Shown piece by piece: positions 29,617 through 40,946 of a stretch of DNA of 64,000 nt. Source of the DNA: Olivibacter sitiensis DSM 17696 (GTDB lineage: Bacteria > Bacteroidota > Bacteroidia > Sphingobacteriales > Sphingobacteriaceae); assembly GCF_000427965.1 (NCBI RefSeq), contig NZ_ATZA01000004.1, positions 120,079 through 184,078 on the forward strand, given 5' to 3'. The notes under the pieces were generated by a model. The model saw only the letters and a list, made by a program, of their open reading frames with translations, ran no database searches and was not told the DNA's origin. A program made the translations under genes and the position numbers. Position 1 is the stretch's first letter, and the number at the start of each line of letters is the position of its first letter.

Positions 29617-29919
29617 CTATCCAAACATACCACCCAAGCCACCGAGCATATCTTTCGTTGCGGCCTGCATCTCGGCTTGGCTAATGCTTTCTGCCTGTTG
29701 CAGCGCTTTGTTTATGGCAACGGCTAGCAGCTCTTCCAATTCTTCCAGATCGGCTTGCGCAAAGTAATCTGGCGAAATGCTGATGTTTTTCACTTCTTTA
29801 TTGGCAGTGGCGGTTACTTTTATTTTCCCTCCTTCTGCCTCTCCATTCACGGTAATATAATCAAGTCTTTTCTTGATTTCTTCCGCCATTTGCTGGGCTT
29901 GGAATAATTTGTCGAACAT
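29617..29919 (-). CDS. YbaB/EbfC nucleoid-associated protein
   Basis: 100 residues, the usual length. The sequence MFDKLFQAQQMAEEIKKRL, NGEAEGGKIKVTATANKEV and the helical C terminus ending MLGGLGGMFG match the family. It dimerises and binds DNA; in many bacteria it sits next to dnaX-recR, but here it lies upstream of UPF0173. A possible promoter box TAGTTTTG lies 27 bases before the ATG on the minus strand. Confidence 0.92.
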   Translation of the reverse strand: MFDKLFQAQQMAEEIKKRLDYITVNGEAEGGKIKVTATANKEVKNISISPDYFAQADLEELEELLAVAINKALQQAESISQAEMQAATKDMLGGLGGMFG

Positions 29920-30040
29920 GATCCTGCTTTGTAGTCTATATTAAAACAAAACTACGAAAAAAAGTTTTGCCTGAAAAGCAGGGGACGCATATATATGCCA
30001 AGAGCAAATCATCCCTCCTAAGGCTTGGATGGAACACGTC

Positions 30041-31240
30041 TTAATCATCCCCATGATAGCCTCCCTGACTGTCATATGCACCTTGACGTACCACCGGCAT
30101 GCCTAGCAGCTTGTAGAGCTCATCCAAATGGAGCAGGCTACCATTTGCCATGTTGCTCAGCAATACGATGGTAACGTCGTTGTGGAGATCTCGTACATAC
30201 AAGTTTCGGAATCCGTGCCACCAACCGGTATGATATACGATATGTTCGTCCCCTTGCTGAAAGGTACGCCAACCATAGCCATAATTGAATACCCCTTTCA
30301 TGGATTTATTGTGGGGAGCGTATGCCGAGTCTTGCAAAGCCTTATCCAGCAAACGACTCTCCTTCAAGGCCTGATCAAACAAGAACAGGTCTTCCACCGT
30401 GCTGTATATACCCTTGTCCCCTACTGGCCCATCATGAAAGTTCTGCACCACTGACCGCCGCCACACCTTATCGTGTCCCACAACGTTAGTTGGTATCTTA
30501 TCATAGTCTGCCTTGGAATATACCGCTGTATGTTTCATCCCCAATGGATCAAAAATATGTTCTTTCATAAATACGGTGAACGACTGTCCGCTCACTTTCT
30601 CGATGATGGATCCAAGAATCATGAAATTACTATTGTTGTAATGAAAGCGGGTATCTGGCTTGGCATAAGGACTGGGCTTGTGCTCTGTCAGCAAGCTCAT
30701 GGCATCCTTGTTGCTCATGCCCTTACTCTTGTCGGGCCATAGGTCATCGGTAAAATAAATGTAATTCACCAAGCCAGATCGATGGCTCAGCAGAAGGCGT
30801 ATGGTAATGTCTGGCCAGGGGAAATCTGGGAAAAAATCCGTCACTTGTTGATCCAGTTTCAACTTACCTTGTTGTACTAGCAACAAGATGGCAGTAGCTG
30901 TCAGCGGCTTGGACACCGAAGCCAGTTCAAACTGGGAGCTCATTTTCAGACTATCCTTTCGCAAATAATCCGCCCAACCAAAGTGATTCTCATAAATGAT
31001 CTTTCCCTTCTTTGCAATCAGTACATTGCCGTTAAAGGCCGATTTGGCATGTAATTTTTGCATGAATTCATCGAGAGACTTATCGGCTTTTTTATGATCA
31101 TAGATCAATCTAACACTATCCGTAACAGCTTGTTCGCGTTCTTTTTTCTGTTTCTTTTCTGCGGTAGATGAACAAGCGTTTATTGCTATAATAAAAAATA
31201 AGGCAAAAAGGATTTGAGGGAAGTAATGATGTTTCGACAC
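30041..31240 (-). CDS. Serine hydrolase lipoprotein, class C beta-lactamase family
   Basis: 399 residues starting with GTG (no in-frame ATG nearby gives the signal peptide). The lipobox INAC near residue 22 predicts a lipid-anchored protein. Active-site motifs are the SxxK of ASVSKPLTA (near residue 112), YNNSN as the YxN motif, and HTGWWHG as the KTG-like element. Such proteins hydrolyse esters, D-peptides or small amides; true beta-lactamase activity is not implied. It has no adjacent partner. Confidence 0.88.
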   Translation of the reverse strand: MSKHHYFPQILFALFFIIAINACSSTAEKKQKKEREQAVTDSVRLIYDHKKADKSLDEFMQKLHAKSAFNGNVLIAKKGKIIYENHFGWADYLRKDSLKMSSQFELASVSKPLTATAILLLVQQGKLKLDQQVTDFFPDFPWPDITIRLLLSHRSGLVNYIYFTDDLWPDKSKGMSNKDAMSLLTEHKPSPYAKPDTRFHYNNSNFMILGSIIEKVSGQSFTVFMKEHIFDPLGMKHTAVYSKADYDKIPTNVVGHDKVWRRSVVQNFHDGPVGDKGIYSTVEDLFLFDQALKESRLLDKALQDSAYAPHNKSMKGVFNYGYGWRTFQQGDEHIVYHTGWWHGFRNLYVRDLHNDVTIVLLSNMANGSLLHLDELYKLLGMPVVRQGAYDSQGGYHGDD

Positions 31241-31370
31241 AGGTATTGTTTCTTGCTTAAATAAACGTTCAAAAATAAAATGCCTAAATTGAAGAATTAT
31301 TGTTTGAAAATCATTTTTAATTTGTAACGGAGTAGAGACACATTCGTTATGTGCCTCTGGAGAATATTTA

Positions 31371-31378
31371 TACCTTTG
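31371..31378 (+). promoter_or_regulatory. Promoter -7 box TACCTTTG of fumC
   Basis: Exact TAnnTTTG match 24 bases before the fumC ATG. No clear -33 TTG at the expected spacing. Confidence 0.5.
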
Positions 31379-31402
31379 TGGTATTTGAAAATATAAATCA
31401 TT

Positions 31403-32800
31403 ATGTCATATAGAATAGAGAAAGATACGATGGGCGAAGTGAAGGTTCCCGCAGAAAAATACTGGGGAGCGCAGACAGAACGTTCGCACGAGAATTTCAG
31501 AATTGGCCCCGAAGGGTCCATGCCAAAGGAAATCATCGAGGCTTTTGCCTATTTAAAGAAAGCGGCCGCCTATACCAATACGGATGCCGGCGTGTTGCCT
31601 GCTGAGAAACGAGACCTAATTGGGCAGGTATGCGATGAAATTTTAGAAGGAAAGCTTGACGACGAGTTTCCGTTGGTTATCTGGCAAACAGGTTCCGGCA
31701 CGCAGTCGAACATGAATGTGAATGAGGTGGTTGCCAATCGGGCTCATGTTCTTCAGGGAAATAAGCTGGGAGAAGGAAAGACTTTTGTACATCCGAACGA
31801 CGATGTAAACAAATCGCAATCTTCCAACGATACTTATCCTACCGCCATGCATATTGCGGCCTATAAGATGCTCATCAACACCACCATTCCTGGTGTGGAA
31901 AAACTACGTGACACGTTAAAGGAAAAATCGGACAAATTCAAGGACGTTGTAAAAATAGGACGTACCCACCTAATGGATGCTACTCCTCTCACGCTTGGTC
32001 AAGAATTTTCCGGTTATGTTGCCCAGCTGAATCACGGTCTTAAAGCTTTGCGAAACACGCTAGACCATCTTTCTGAACTAGCCTTAGGCGGCACTGCAGT
32101 AGGTACCGGCATCAATACCCCAAAGGGATATGACGTTGCTGTGGCCAAATACATTGCTGATTTCACTGGACTTCCTTTCAAGACAGCCGAAAATAAATTT
32201 GAAGCCCTGGCAGCGCACGACGCCATTGTGGAGAGCCATGGAGCCCTCAAACAATTGGCAGTATCGCTCATGAAGATTGCCAATGATGTACGGATGTTGG
32301 CTTCCGGACCCCGTGCTGGCATAGGTGAAATCTATATTCCAGAGAACGAACCCGGATCTTCCATCATGCCCGGCAAGGTAAACCCCACGCAGTGCGAGGC
32401 CTTGACCATGGTAGCCGCTCAGGTCATGGGCAATGATGTCGCCATTACCATAGGTGGTGCCACAGGACATTATGAGCTCAATGTGTTCAAACCCCTTATG
32501 GCAAGTAACTTCTTGCAATCGGCCAGGTTATTGGGTGATGCATGCGTATCATTCAACGATCATTGCGCTATAGGCATAGAACCAAATTACGAGGGCATTA
32601 AGAAGCACGTAAACAATTCCTTGATGCTTGTAACCGCACTCAATCCACATATTGGATACGAGAATGCAGCCAAGATTGCTAAAAAAGCACATAAGGAAAA
32701 CCTGACCCTGAAAGAATCTGCTTTGTCTTTGGGACTACTCACCGAAGAACAATTTGATCAGTGGGTACGTCCGGAGGACATGATAGGTGGCTTGAAGTAA
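31403..32800 (+). CDS. fumC: Fumarate hydratase, class II
   Basis: 465 residues, iron-independent fumarase interconverting fumarate and malate. The superfamily signature [15 protein letters not shown] is intact (near residue 317), with the catalytic histidine region in [20 protein letters not shown] and the substrate site [12 protein letters not shown]. It is followed after only three bases by a small lipoprotein-like gene and then by an outer-membrane barrel gene, so a three-gene transcript is likely. Confidence 0.96.
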   Translation: MSYRIEKDTMGEVKVPAEKYWGAQTERSHENFRIGPEGSMPKEIIEAFAYLKKAAAYTNTDAGVLPAEKRDLIGQVCDEILEGKLDDEFPLVIWQTGSGTQSNMNVNEVVANRAHVLQGNKLGEGKTFVHPNDDVNKSQSSNDTYPTAMHIAAYKMLINTTIPGVEKLRDTLKEKSDKFKDVVKIGRTHLMDATPLTLGQEFSGYVAQLNHGLKALRNTLDHLSELALGGTAVGTGINTPKGYDVAVAKYIADFTGLPFKTAENKFEALAAHDAIVESHGALKQLAVSLMKIANDVRMLASGPRAGIGEIYIPENEPGSSIMPGKVNPTQCEALTMVAAQVMGNDVAITIGGATGHYELNVFKPLMASNFLQSARLLGDACVSFNDHCAIGIEPNYEGIKKHVNNSLMLVTALNPHIGYENAAKIAKKAHKENLTLKESALSLGLLTEEQFDQWVRPEDMIGGLK

Positions 32801-32803
32801 AGC

Positions 32804-33319
32804 ATGGCAATGAAGCAAAAAAAAAGCACATGTCTGGTTTCAGTATTAGGCATGTGCTTTATTATGTACATAGGATGCAAAATGAGGCCAAACATACAAG
32901 GTGAAGGAGAGGCTTTCTTGCAGGGAGTATGGAAGCAAGACAGTGTCCCTATGCAAGATAAGCGACTAGCATACACCTTGTACGAAATGAAGTTCACCTG
33001 CGATTCTGTGTACATTTCCATGGATATGGTCAACAAAGCTTTGCTACATGCAGATAGCTGCACAAGGGACACTTCATGGAAAGAATATGCAAAGGGCGTC
33101 TACATTGTGCATCAGGATACCCTCATGATCGAAGCCTATTTTACGCAACAGAATGGCCGATACAAACAAGGAGGCTGCTATAGAACTGGGCAATACCTGC
33201 CTAAGTTTTCCATTTTTTCGCACAACGCCGATTCGCTGGTTTTGCGTGAAGAATACACGAACAAAACAGTATCCATGAAAAAGAGGCAGGACATTACCTG
33301 CGTTCCACAACCCTTGTAG
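32804..33319 (+). CDS. Putative lipoprotein of unknown function
   Basis: 171 residues, no family recognised. The N terminus has a basic stretch, then VSVLGMCFIMYIGC, which fits a lipoprotein signal with cysteine near residue 25. The remainder contains many paired polar strands and several cysteines (C48-, C67-, C104-region), suggesting a small extracytoplasmic beta-rich domain. It starts three bases after fumC and is followed 17 bases later by the barrel gene, so an envelope role together with that protein is plausible. Lipobox is slightly unusual (YIGC). Confidence 0.6.
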   Translation: MAMKQKKSTCLVSVLGMCFIMYIGCKMRPNIQGEGEAFLQGVWKQDSVPMQDKRLAYTLYEMKFTCDSVYISMDMVNKALLHADSCTRDTSWKEYAKGVYIVHQDTLMIEAYFTQQNGRYKQGGCYRTGQYLPKFSIFSHNADSLVLREEYTNKTVSMKKRQDITCVPQPL

Positions 33320-33336
33320 AAAATAGATTGTAGCAC

Positions 33337-34521
33337 ATGAAAAGCCCCCTGTCCTCACTAGGCATATTGTTTGGCATTGTCATAAGCAGTTTTACCGTCC
33401 ACGCACAAGACAAACCCAAAAGTTTGTACCGCCGTTTTATGGATGGCAAGCTAATGCAAAGCAATTTTGTACAGCAGTTCATTTCATCTGAGAAGGATAC
33501 GTCCAGACACACATCGTTCTTGGTACTCCCAGCGCTCGGATATGCCCAAGAGACGGGATTAGAATATGGCCTATCGGGTGTGGTCAACTATAAGATGGAC
33601 CGTTCAGATAGCTTGATACGCACTTCCAGCCTCCTGTTGATGGGAACCTTGACAGAAAAAGGACAATCCTATTTGAAGCTGCAATCCGACCTATGGACCA
33701 AAGGCAATACTTACCACGTGCTTTCCCTTATTCGATGGAGAAATTTCCCATTCAATTTTTATGGTGTAGGGGGAGATACCCACAAAGCAGATGAACAACT
33801 CATCACGCAAAAGCTATTCAGCTTTAACGTATTAGGAGAGCGGAAGATAGCTCCGCAATATTACGCTGGTCTCACTTTCCGTTACCAACAATATGATTAC
33901 GTCAACAACGGTTCGCCAGGAATATTCGAATCTGGAAATTTCTATGGTCGCGACGGTGGCAAACTGATGGCAGTAGGCATATCACAAACGTTTGACAACA
34001 GAAACAGCAACGTATATACTACAAGAGGCTATCAATTGCAAGCCATCTATAGTTATGCCCCAGATTTTTTTGGTGGAGATAATTTCACTGGATCTGAACT
34101 AAGCCTCAACCTGAAAGCCTTTTATCCAGTATTCCCCAAAGTTACGCTCGGTATCCAGCTGACCTACGACGAACTTTTCGGCAATATACCCTTTTACCTT
34201 TACCCTCAGCTAGGCAATGACGAGGTGATGCGCGGTTACTATCAGGGACGTTTTCGGGACAAGACTTTGTTCACCTCCCAAGCGGAACTTAGGTATCGCT
34301 TCGTGAACCGTTTTGCCATTGTGGCTTTTGGGGGCGCAGGTACTGTTTATAGCAGTAAATTTGTCCTTTCGGGGCTGAAACCGAGTTTTGGTGGTGGAAT
34401 ACGATATTTCTTCGACATAAATCACAACAGTAGTGTGCGTATCGACTATGCTGTGGGAGAAAAACGAGCGGGAGAACCCCGTCAAAGCGGCGTCTATCTC
34501 TCTTTAGGCGAAGCGTTCTAA
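33337..34521 (+). CDS. Omp85-like outer-membrane barrel without POTRA domains
   Basis: 394 residues with a signal peptide (cut near SSFTVHAQD). The sequence is a chain of amphipathic beta strands ending in an aromatic residue (YLSLGEAF), typical of outer-membrane barrels. The signature MRGYYQGRFRDKT corresponds to the conserved (V/L)RGY...G.(Y/F)RD loop of the Omp85 superfamily, and FGGGIRYFFDINHNSSVRID matches the final strands. It is too short to hold POTRA repeats (BamA is ~800), so it belongs to the minimal 'surface antigen' group. Substrate unknown. Confidence 0.8.
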   Translation: MKSPLSSLGILFGIVISSFTVHAQDKPKSLYRRFMDGKLMQSNFVQQFISSEKDTSRHTSFLVLPALGYAQETGLEYGLSGVVNYKMDRSDSLIRTSSLLLMGTLTEKGQSYLKLQSDLWTKGNTYHVLSLIRWRNFPFNFYGVGGDTHKADEQLITQKLFSFNVLGERKIAPQYYAGLTFRYQQYDYVNNGSPGIFESGNFYGRDGGKLMAVGISQTFDNRNSNVYTTRGYQLQAIYSYAPDFFGGDNFTGSELSLNLKAFYPVFPKVTLGIQLTYDELFGNIPFYLYPQLGNDEVMRGYYQGRFRDKTLFTSQAELRYRFVNRFAIVAFGGAGTVYSSKFVLSGLKPSFGGGIRYFFDINHNSSVRIDYAVGEKRAGEPRQSGVYLSLGEAF

Positions 34522-34548
34522 CCCATTCTGGAAAACACAATCAAGCAA

Positions 34549-35265
34549 TTAGAACCTTATCTTAAAATGTTCTTCCTCCCTGCCTTTTTTTAAGAATATT
34601 AGTCCCATGTAAAACAGGTCTATCGTAAGGTTAACTTTCGGATGTGCCTTGATGGTCTCCCATGTTTTTTTCATGTCATCGTTCCAGTAAATATCAACAT
34701 ATATTATTACAGAATGATCATTTACGTAGTTCAATGCCTCGGAAAGATAACACATGTTTGCCTCGTAATCATGATGCCCATTTATAAAAAGGAGGTCCAA
34801 AGTGCCCAAATCATTCAATAGCCGAGCTAGCGTACTGTTTGGTTCACCTACACTTAGGTTTATATTGGAAAGCTGCAATTGCTCAAACGTTTCTTCAGCC
34901 AATAGGGCTGTTTGCCCCTCTTCTATGGCATACAAGTGGCTTGCAGGACATGCCTTGGCTAGGTATGCCGTAGCGATGCCCATGCAGTCCCCTATCACCA
35001 CCATGTTAGCAGGCTCAAAATGAGCGGACAAACGTGCAAGCAACTGTACTACACGAGGTGTTGGCAAGGCATTCTTAACTATTGCCCTATCATACCTGTA
35101 GAGCTGCTTACGCCTTCTTTCAATAGCAGCATCATACTGCTTCGGACTGAAATCGTATATCACCTCATCTACCAGCCGATATACAAATGGAGAATGTACG
35201 CCATGCCTAGTCTTTGCAGCGACAAAATGCGTCAAATAGTCCAAGAAAAACCTGATATTGGCCAT
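34549..35265 (-). CDS. Class I SAM-dependent methyltransferase (O-methyltransferase-like)
   Basis: 238 residues from the ATG giving MANIRFFLDYLTHFVAAK; a TAnnTTTG promoter box just upstream excludes the longer in-frame start. The SAM-binding first strand is MVVIGDCMGIATAYLAKA, a variant of the GxGxG loop, followed by the acidic YAIEEGQTALLA. LDLLFINGHHDYEANMCYLSEAL is the D-rich region typical of catechol-O-methyltransferase-like enzymes. Substrate unknown. Confidence 0.78.
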   Translation of the reverse strand: MANIRFFLDYLTHFVAAKTRHGVHSPFVYRLVDEVIYDFSPKQYDAAIERRRKQLYRYDRAIVKNALPTPRVVQLLARLSAHFEPANMVVIGDCMGIATAYLAKACPASHLYAIEEGQTALLAEETFEQLQLSNINLSVGEPNSTLARLLNDLGTLDLLFINGHHDYEANMCYLSEALNYVNDHSVIIYVDIYWNDDMKKTWETIKAHPKVNLTIDLFYMGLIFLKKGREEEHFKIRF

Positions 35266-35270
35266 GGACG

Positions 35271-35278
35271 CAAAGGTA
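35271..35278 (-). promoter_or_regulatory. Promoter -7 box TACCTTTG of the methyltransferase gene
   Basis: Exact consensus on the minus strand, five bases before the ATG, indicating a leaderless or very short-leader transcript. Confidence 0.55.
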
Positions 35279-35333
35279 AGCTTTTTGCGATGAATCACAT
35301 TACTGGCAGATACTTCACAAAAACTCTTCGTTA

Positions 35334-35364
35334 TTGTTGGAACATGGAAGGTTTGCTATATTTG
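35334..35364 (+). promoter_or_regulatory. Promoter TTG-N20-TATATTTG of the SirB1-like gene
   Basis: -33 TTG and -7 TATATTTG at consensus spacing; the -7 box ends five bases before the ATG, so the mRNA should be leaderless or nearly so. Confidence 0.65.
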
Positions 35365-35369
35365 TATAT

Positions 35370-36227
35370 ATGCTTAGCGAAAAAGAAATAAAGTCATTAA
35401 TAGATCTGCTGGATGATCCCGATGAAGAAATCTACGGAATGGTGGAAGAAAAGATCCTCTCACTGGGAAGTCATGTAATAGAATCATTGGAGGAAGAGTG
35501 GGAAGGGGCTTTTGAACCTTTAAAGCAATCGCGTATAGAGTATCTCATCCATAAGATACAGTTCAGCCAGACAGTTACTTCTTTGCGTACATGGTACCTG
35601 GGAGGGGCATACGATTTATTGGAAGGTCTGCTCATTGTGAATCGCTACCAATATCCCGATAAGGATGAGCAGGAAATAATTAACATACTGGAAGAAATAA
35701 AACGCGATGTATGGCTTGAAATGATCTATAACATGAGCGCGGTGGAAAAGGTACGTCTACTCAACAACGTGCTCTACAATAAGCACGGCTTTCGCGGCAA
35801 TACCAAGAACTACCACGATCCGGAGAATTCCTATATCGGCCGGGTACTGGAGACCAAACGGGGCAATCCTATTCTATTGGCTTCCATCTATTCTATCATA
35901 GCGCAAAAAGTCGATCTACCAGTGTATGGGGTCAACTTACCTAGGCATTTTATTTTGGCTTATCTTGACGAGGATGCCCATCACGAGAAGGAAGTTTTGT
36001 TTTATATCAATGCTTTCAATAGGGGACAGATTTTTGGCAAGCACGACGTATTTGCTTTCTTGAAGCAACTCAATTTACCAAATGAAAAGCATTTTTTTGA
36101 ACCTTGTGATAACTTGGCTATCATTACCAGGGTATTGCGCAACCTACTGTCGTCATATAGCCAATCTGGCACGAGCGAAAAAGTCATGGAAATCCAGAGG
36201 CTACTCGATATACTGGGACAAGATTAA
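35370..36227 (+). CDS. Transglutaminase-like SirB1-family protein
   Basis: 285 residues. The start MLSEKEIKSLIDLLDDPDEE is set by the promoter immediately upstream. A HEAT-like helical N terminus leads to the SirB1 core YNKHGFRGNTKNYHDPENSY and then RGNPILLASIYSIIAQKVDL and GVNLPRHFILAY, the conserved RGNPI...PxHF signature. The family is predicted to have a transglutaminase/protease-like fold, with no proven reaction. It meets the next lipoprotein gene tail to tail with ~30 T/A-rich bases between. Confidence 0.82.
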   Translation: MLSEKEIKSLIDLLDDPDEEIYGMVEEKILSLGSHVIESLEEEWEGAFEPLKQSRIEYLIHKIQFSQTVTSLRTWYLGGAYDLLEGLLIVNRYQYPDKDEQEIINILEEIKRDVWLEMIYNMSAVEKVRLLNNVLYNKHGFRGNTKNYHDPENSYIGRVLETKRGNPILLASIYSIIAQKVDLPVYGVNLPRHFILAYLDEDAHHEKEVLFYINAFNRGQIFGKHDVFAFLKQLNLPNEKHFFEPCDNLAIITRVLRNLLSSYSQSGTSEKVMEIQRLLDILGQD

Positions 36228-36259
36228 AAAGCGGAAAATTTTCCTTTTTTTATCTTTCT

Positions 36260-37330
36260 CTATCTAGCATCCAGGTGTATAAACTCGGGGGTCCGCGCAA
36301 TCCCCGCACCAAATGTAAGCGTACCCAACGGAGTCGCATTGCCATTGGCCGTAGTGATATCAAACAGCAGGATACTATGGGCAGTTCTATCTGCTACGTA
36401 AAGCCTTTTCTTTGCACTTCTTTCATCTATGGCCACGTCTGCCGGATTGCTAAATCCGGTGATCGTTCGCGTGGGATTGACCTCTCCACCAGCTGAGAAC
36501 TTGCTTTTTGCGTCTTCTATGATGAACACCTTGCCATCATTATCAGCTACAGCCAAAATGTCTAGGGAATCGCTGTAGCTAAGCCCCCGCAGGTCTGTAG
36601 CTCCAGCAATGGTAATGGACGACAGTATCTCTGGAGTAACGGTCGTATCCTCCCCTCCTATGCTGCTGTTAAGTCCTGCATATAACCTAATCTCATGTGC
36701 ATTTCCAGACATGCTCACGAAAAGAGTATCATTGCTCGTATCTAGTCCAAAAGGTGTAGAGTTTGCGCCGGTATAGAAGCGTTTGGTAGGCCTGATATAA
36801 TTTGTCAGCGATTGTGGCCCCAGATAAAAATGAACGTATCTGCCATTCAGGTCTGCTACGTATAATTGATTGACTCTGGTATTGCTACTGTTTAGGTAGC
36901 TGTAGAGTGCGATATCTCTAATACCATTGGTCACCAATGTATCTACAAAATAGGTGGAGGCACTAATAACGCCTGCATTGCTCAAGGTAAATGAGCGAAT
37001 ATATTTATCTCGGCTTCCTGCTTGAAACAATCGTGAAATATCGGCATTGAAAACCACTCCTCTACCATTGCCGTTGGTGGTTTGGCTATTATAGCCTAAC
37101 ACAGTGCCTCTTATGGCTCCGTCGATGATACTGTCCGCCGGATCAATGGCAACAATATTGTTATAGACTTCCGAGGTTCCATCATCTACATAAATATCCG
37201 AAAAGGAGACATACAACCTGGTTATCGGTACGATAGGAGCAATAGGTTCGTCATCTACTCGCTTGCACGAAACGATAAAAAATAATGATAGGAACAGGAA
37301 AAAAATATATTTGGCAATATGCAGCATCAT
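36260..37330 (-). CDS. Lipoprotein with beta-propeller-like repeats
   Basis: 356 residues, function unknown. The N terminus IFFLFLSLFFIVSCKRVDDE holds a lipobox (IVSC). The rest shows repeated propeller-like segments: VNQLYVADLNGRYVHFYLG, TDLRGLSYSDSLDILAVAD and PADVAIDERSAKKRLYVADR, resembling NHL repeats. Such Bacteroidota lipoproteins are often exposed on the cell surface. Alone between a SirB1-like gene and katG. Two adjacent ATG codons make the start uncertain by one residue. Confidence 0.7.
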   Translation of the reverse strand: MMLHIAKYIFFLFLSLFFIVSCKRVDDEPIAPIVPITRLYVSFSDIYVDDGTSEVYNNIVAIDPADSIIDGAIRGTVLGYNSQTTNGNGRGVVFNADISRLFQAGSRDKYIRSFTLSNAGVISASTYFVDTLVTNGIRDIALYSYLNSSNTRVNQLYVADLNGRYVHFYLGPQSLTNYIRPTKRFYTGANSTPFGLDTSNDTLFVSMSGNAHEIRLYAGLNSSIGGEDTTVTPEILSSITIAGATDLRGLSYSDSLDILAVADNDGKVFIIEDAKSKFSAGGEVNPTRTITGFSNPADVAIDERSAKKRLYVADRTAHSILLFDITTANGNATPLGTLTFGAGIARTPEFIHLDAR

Positions 37331-37511
37331 CTTTCAACAATCAATACGCAAACATACTAAAAAGTGACCAAGGCACAATGCGCTGATCACTCTCCTTTTC
37401 TTGCAGTGAATATTATGACAATTACCTAACTGGCATATCTTTCTCCCACTTCTGTTTCTTTTTTCGCGCGTATTCCAGGTCTATCCAGAGCGATCCTATG
37501 GGCATACAAGC

Positions 37512-37542
37512 AAAAAAATAGGCCACCGCAAATGCGGTGGCC
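37512..37542 (-). terminator. Terminator of katG
   Basis: On the minus strand, perfect 10-bp stem GGCCACCGCA / TGCGGTGGCC with a two-base centre, followed by TATTTTTTT; it lies about 60 bases after the katG stop. Confidence 0.88.
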
Positions 37543-37601
37543 ACTTATCAATTGATGTGTGTTTGGTGTCATGGAAACCACTCGATCGTCTCCAGCTTCA
37601 A

Positions 37602-39791
<2,190 letters not shown>

Positions 39792-39850
39792 TTATTTTAT
39801 TAAAAAATCAGTTGTTTAGTTTATGGCATATTGGCTCCTTGGTCATTGGT

Positions 39851-39858
39851 CAAAAATA
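39851..39858 (-). promoter_or_regulatory. Promoter -7 box TATTTTTG of katG
   Basis: TAnnTTTG on the minus strand about 65 bases before the katG ATG. There is no -33 TTG at the right distance; instead the OxyR-like sites lie directly upstream, as expected for an activator-dependent promoter. Confidence 0.5.
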
Positions 39859-39871
39859 CTTTTTTATTTCA

Positions 39872-39900
39872 TTGATTTAAATTGATTATCTCTATCTTTG
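39872..39900 (+). promoter_or_regulatory. Promoter TTG-N18-TATCTTTG of oxyR
   Basis: -33 TTG and -7 TATCTTTG; the -7 box overlaps the left OxyR-like site, which would let OxyR repress its own gene. Confidence 0.55.
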
Positions 39901-39916
39901 TATAGATATAATCTAT
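39881..39916. promoter_or_regulatory. Tandem OxyR-like operator between katG and oxyR
   Basis: The right half, ATAGATATAATCTAT (39902-39916), matches the E. coli OxyR consensus ATAGntnnnanCTAT at every fixed base. The left half, ATTGATTATCTCTAT (39881-39895), deviates from the fixed bases at two positions. Their centres are 21 bases apart, two helical turns, against 22 in the E. coli consensus. Position upstream of the katG -7 box and over the oxyR -7 box fits activation of katG and autorepression. Confidence 0.65.
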
Positions 39917-40001
39917 TTATATTTACAAACAAAATAAACAATATTTATACAATCAATTCACACCGTTTGCTTTGGCAGGCAGTGACACCAAAATAGGCAT
40001 T

Positions 40002-40946
40002 ATGACATTGGTTCAATTGGAGTATATCGTTGCCGTAGACAATTATAAGAGTTTTGTAAGCGCAGCGCAGCACAGTTTTGTTACGCAACCCACCTTAAGC
40101 ATGCAAATACAAAAGCTAGAGGATGAGCTGGGTCTAAAGATATTCGACAGGAGCCGACAGCCCATTATAGCCACGGAAGCTGGGGCCGAAATCATCAAGC
40201 AAGCACGTATCGTATTGAACGAAACCAAGAGGATCAAGGAGATTGTAGCCGACAGAAAGGGAGAGATGGAGGGTGAGATACGATTGGGCATCATACCCAC
40301 AGTCGCCCCCTATTTACTGCCACGTGTATTAGGAAATTTCATGGCGAAATATCCAAAACTGCGCTTAAAGATATGGGAATACACTACGGAGAAAATAGTG
40401 GATGAAATAAAGCGGGGCATGCTTGACTGCGGGATCCTTTCCACCCCCTTACATCAGACCAACATAGAGGAATATCCTTTATTCTATGAAGCTTTTGTCA
40501 CTTACCTTTCAAAACACAGTCCGCTTCACGATAAAAAACTGGTGACGGCCAATGACATACTTGGCGAAAAACTATGGTTGCTCAACGAGGGGCATTGCAT
40601 GCGAAACCAGGTAATGAATATTTGCAACAAAGAGCGGTCTATGCATCCAGATAAGCTGTTTGAGTACAACACGGGAAGCGTGGAAACCCTGAAGCGCATG
40701 GTAGACAGCAATAGCGGTGTAACCATCATGCCGGAATTGAGCATCTCTGAATTCAATGAAGAAGAGCTAGAAAACGTACGCTATTTCAAAAATCCAGAAC
40801 CTGTTCGCGAGATCAGCCTCGTTACCAAGGGAGATTATCTAAAAACCAAAGCAATTGAAGCTTTAAAAGCCGAAATAATAGCGACATTACCCTCTCGTTA
40901 CACCGGCAGGAGAAAGATGGAAGTAATGAGCATCAACTCTACCTAA
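40002..40946 (+). CDS. oxyR: LysR-type peroxide sensor OxyR
   Basis: 314 residues. N-terminal helix-turn-helix (LVQLEYIVAVDNYKSFVSAA, QHSFVTQPTLSMQIQKLEDE) and a C-terminal regulatory domain. The redox cysteines are conserved in GHCMRNQVMNIC, with the same nine-residue step as C199-C208 in E. coli OxyR, and the downstream TGSVETLKRMVDSNSGVTIM matches. On peroxide it forms the disulfide and activates katG, encoded divergently. Start at the ATG giving MTLVQLEYIV; an upstream in-frame TTG would add ten unconserved residues. Its 3' end overlaps the YihY gene by four bases, tail to tail. Confidence 0.94.
   Translation: MTLVQLEYIVAVDNYKSFVSAAQHSFVTQPTLSMQIQKLEDELGLKIFDRSRQPIIATEAGAEIIKQARIVLNETKRIKEIVADRKGEMEGEIRLGIIPTVAPYLLPRVLGNFMAKYPKLRLKIWEYTTEKIVDEIKRGMLDCGILSTPLHQTNIEEYPLFYEAFVTYLSKHSPLHDKKLVTANDILGEKLWLLNEGHCMRNQVMNICNKERSMHPDKLFEYNTGSVETLKRMVDSNSGVTIMPELSISEFNEEELENVRYFKNPEPVREISLVTKGDYLKTKAIEALKAEIIATLPSRYTGRRKMEVMSINST

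Noticed and set aside
36231..36251. Possible bidirectional terminator GGAAAATTTCC with A- and T-runs
   Set aside because: The stem is only five pairs around a one-base centre, too tight to fold well.
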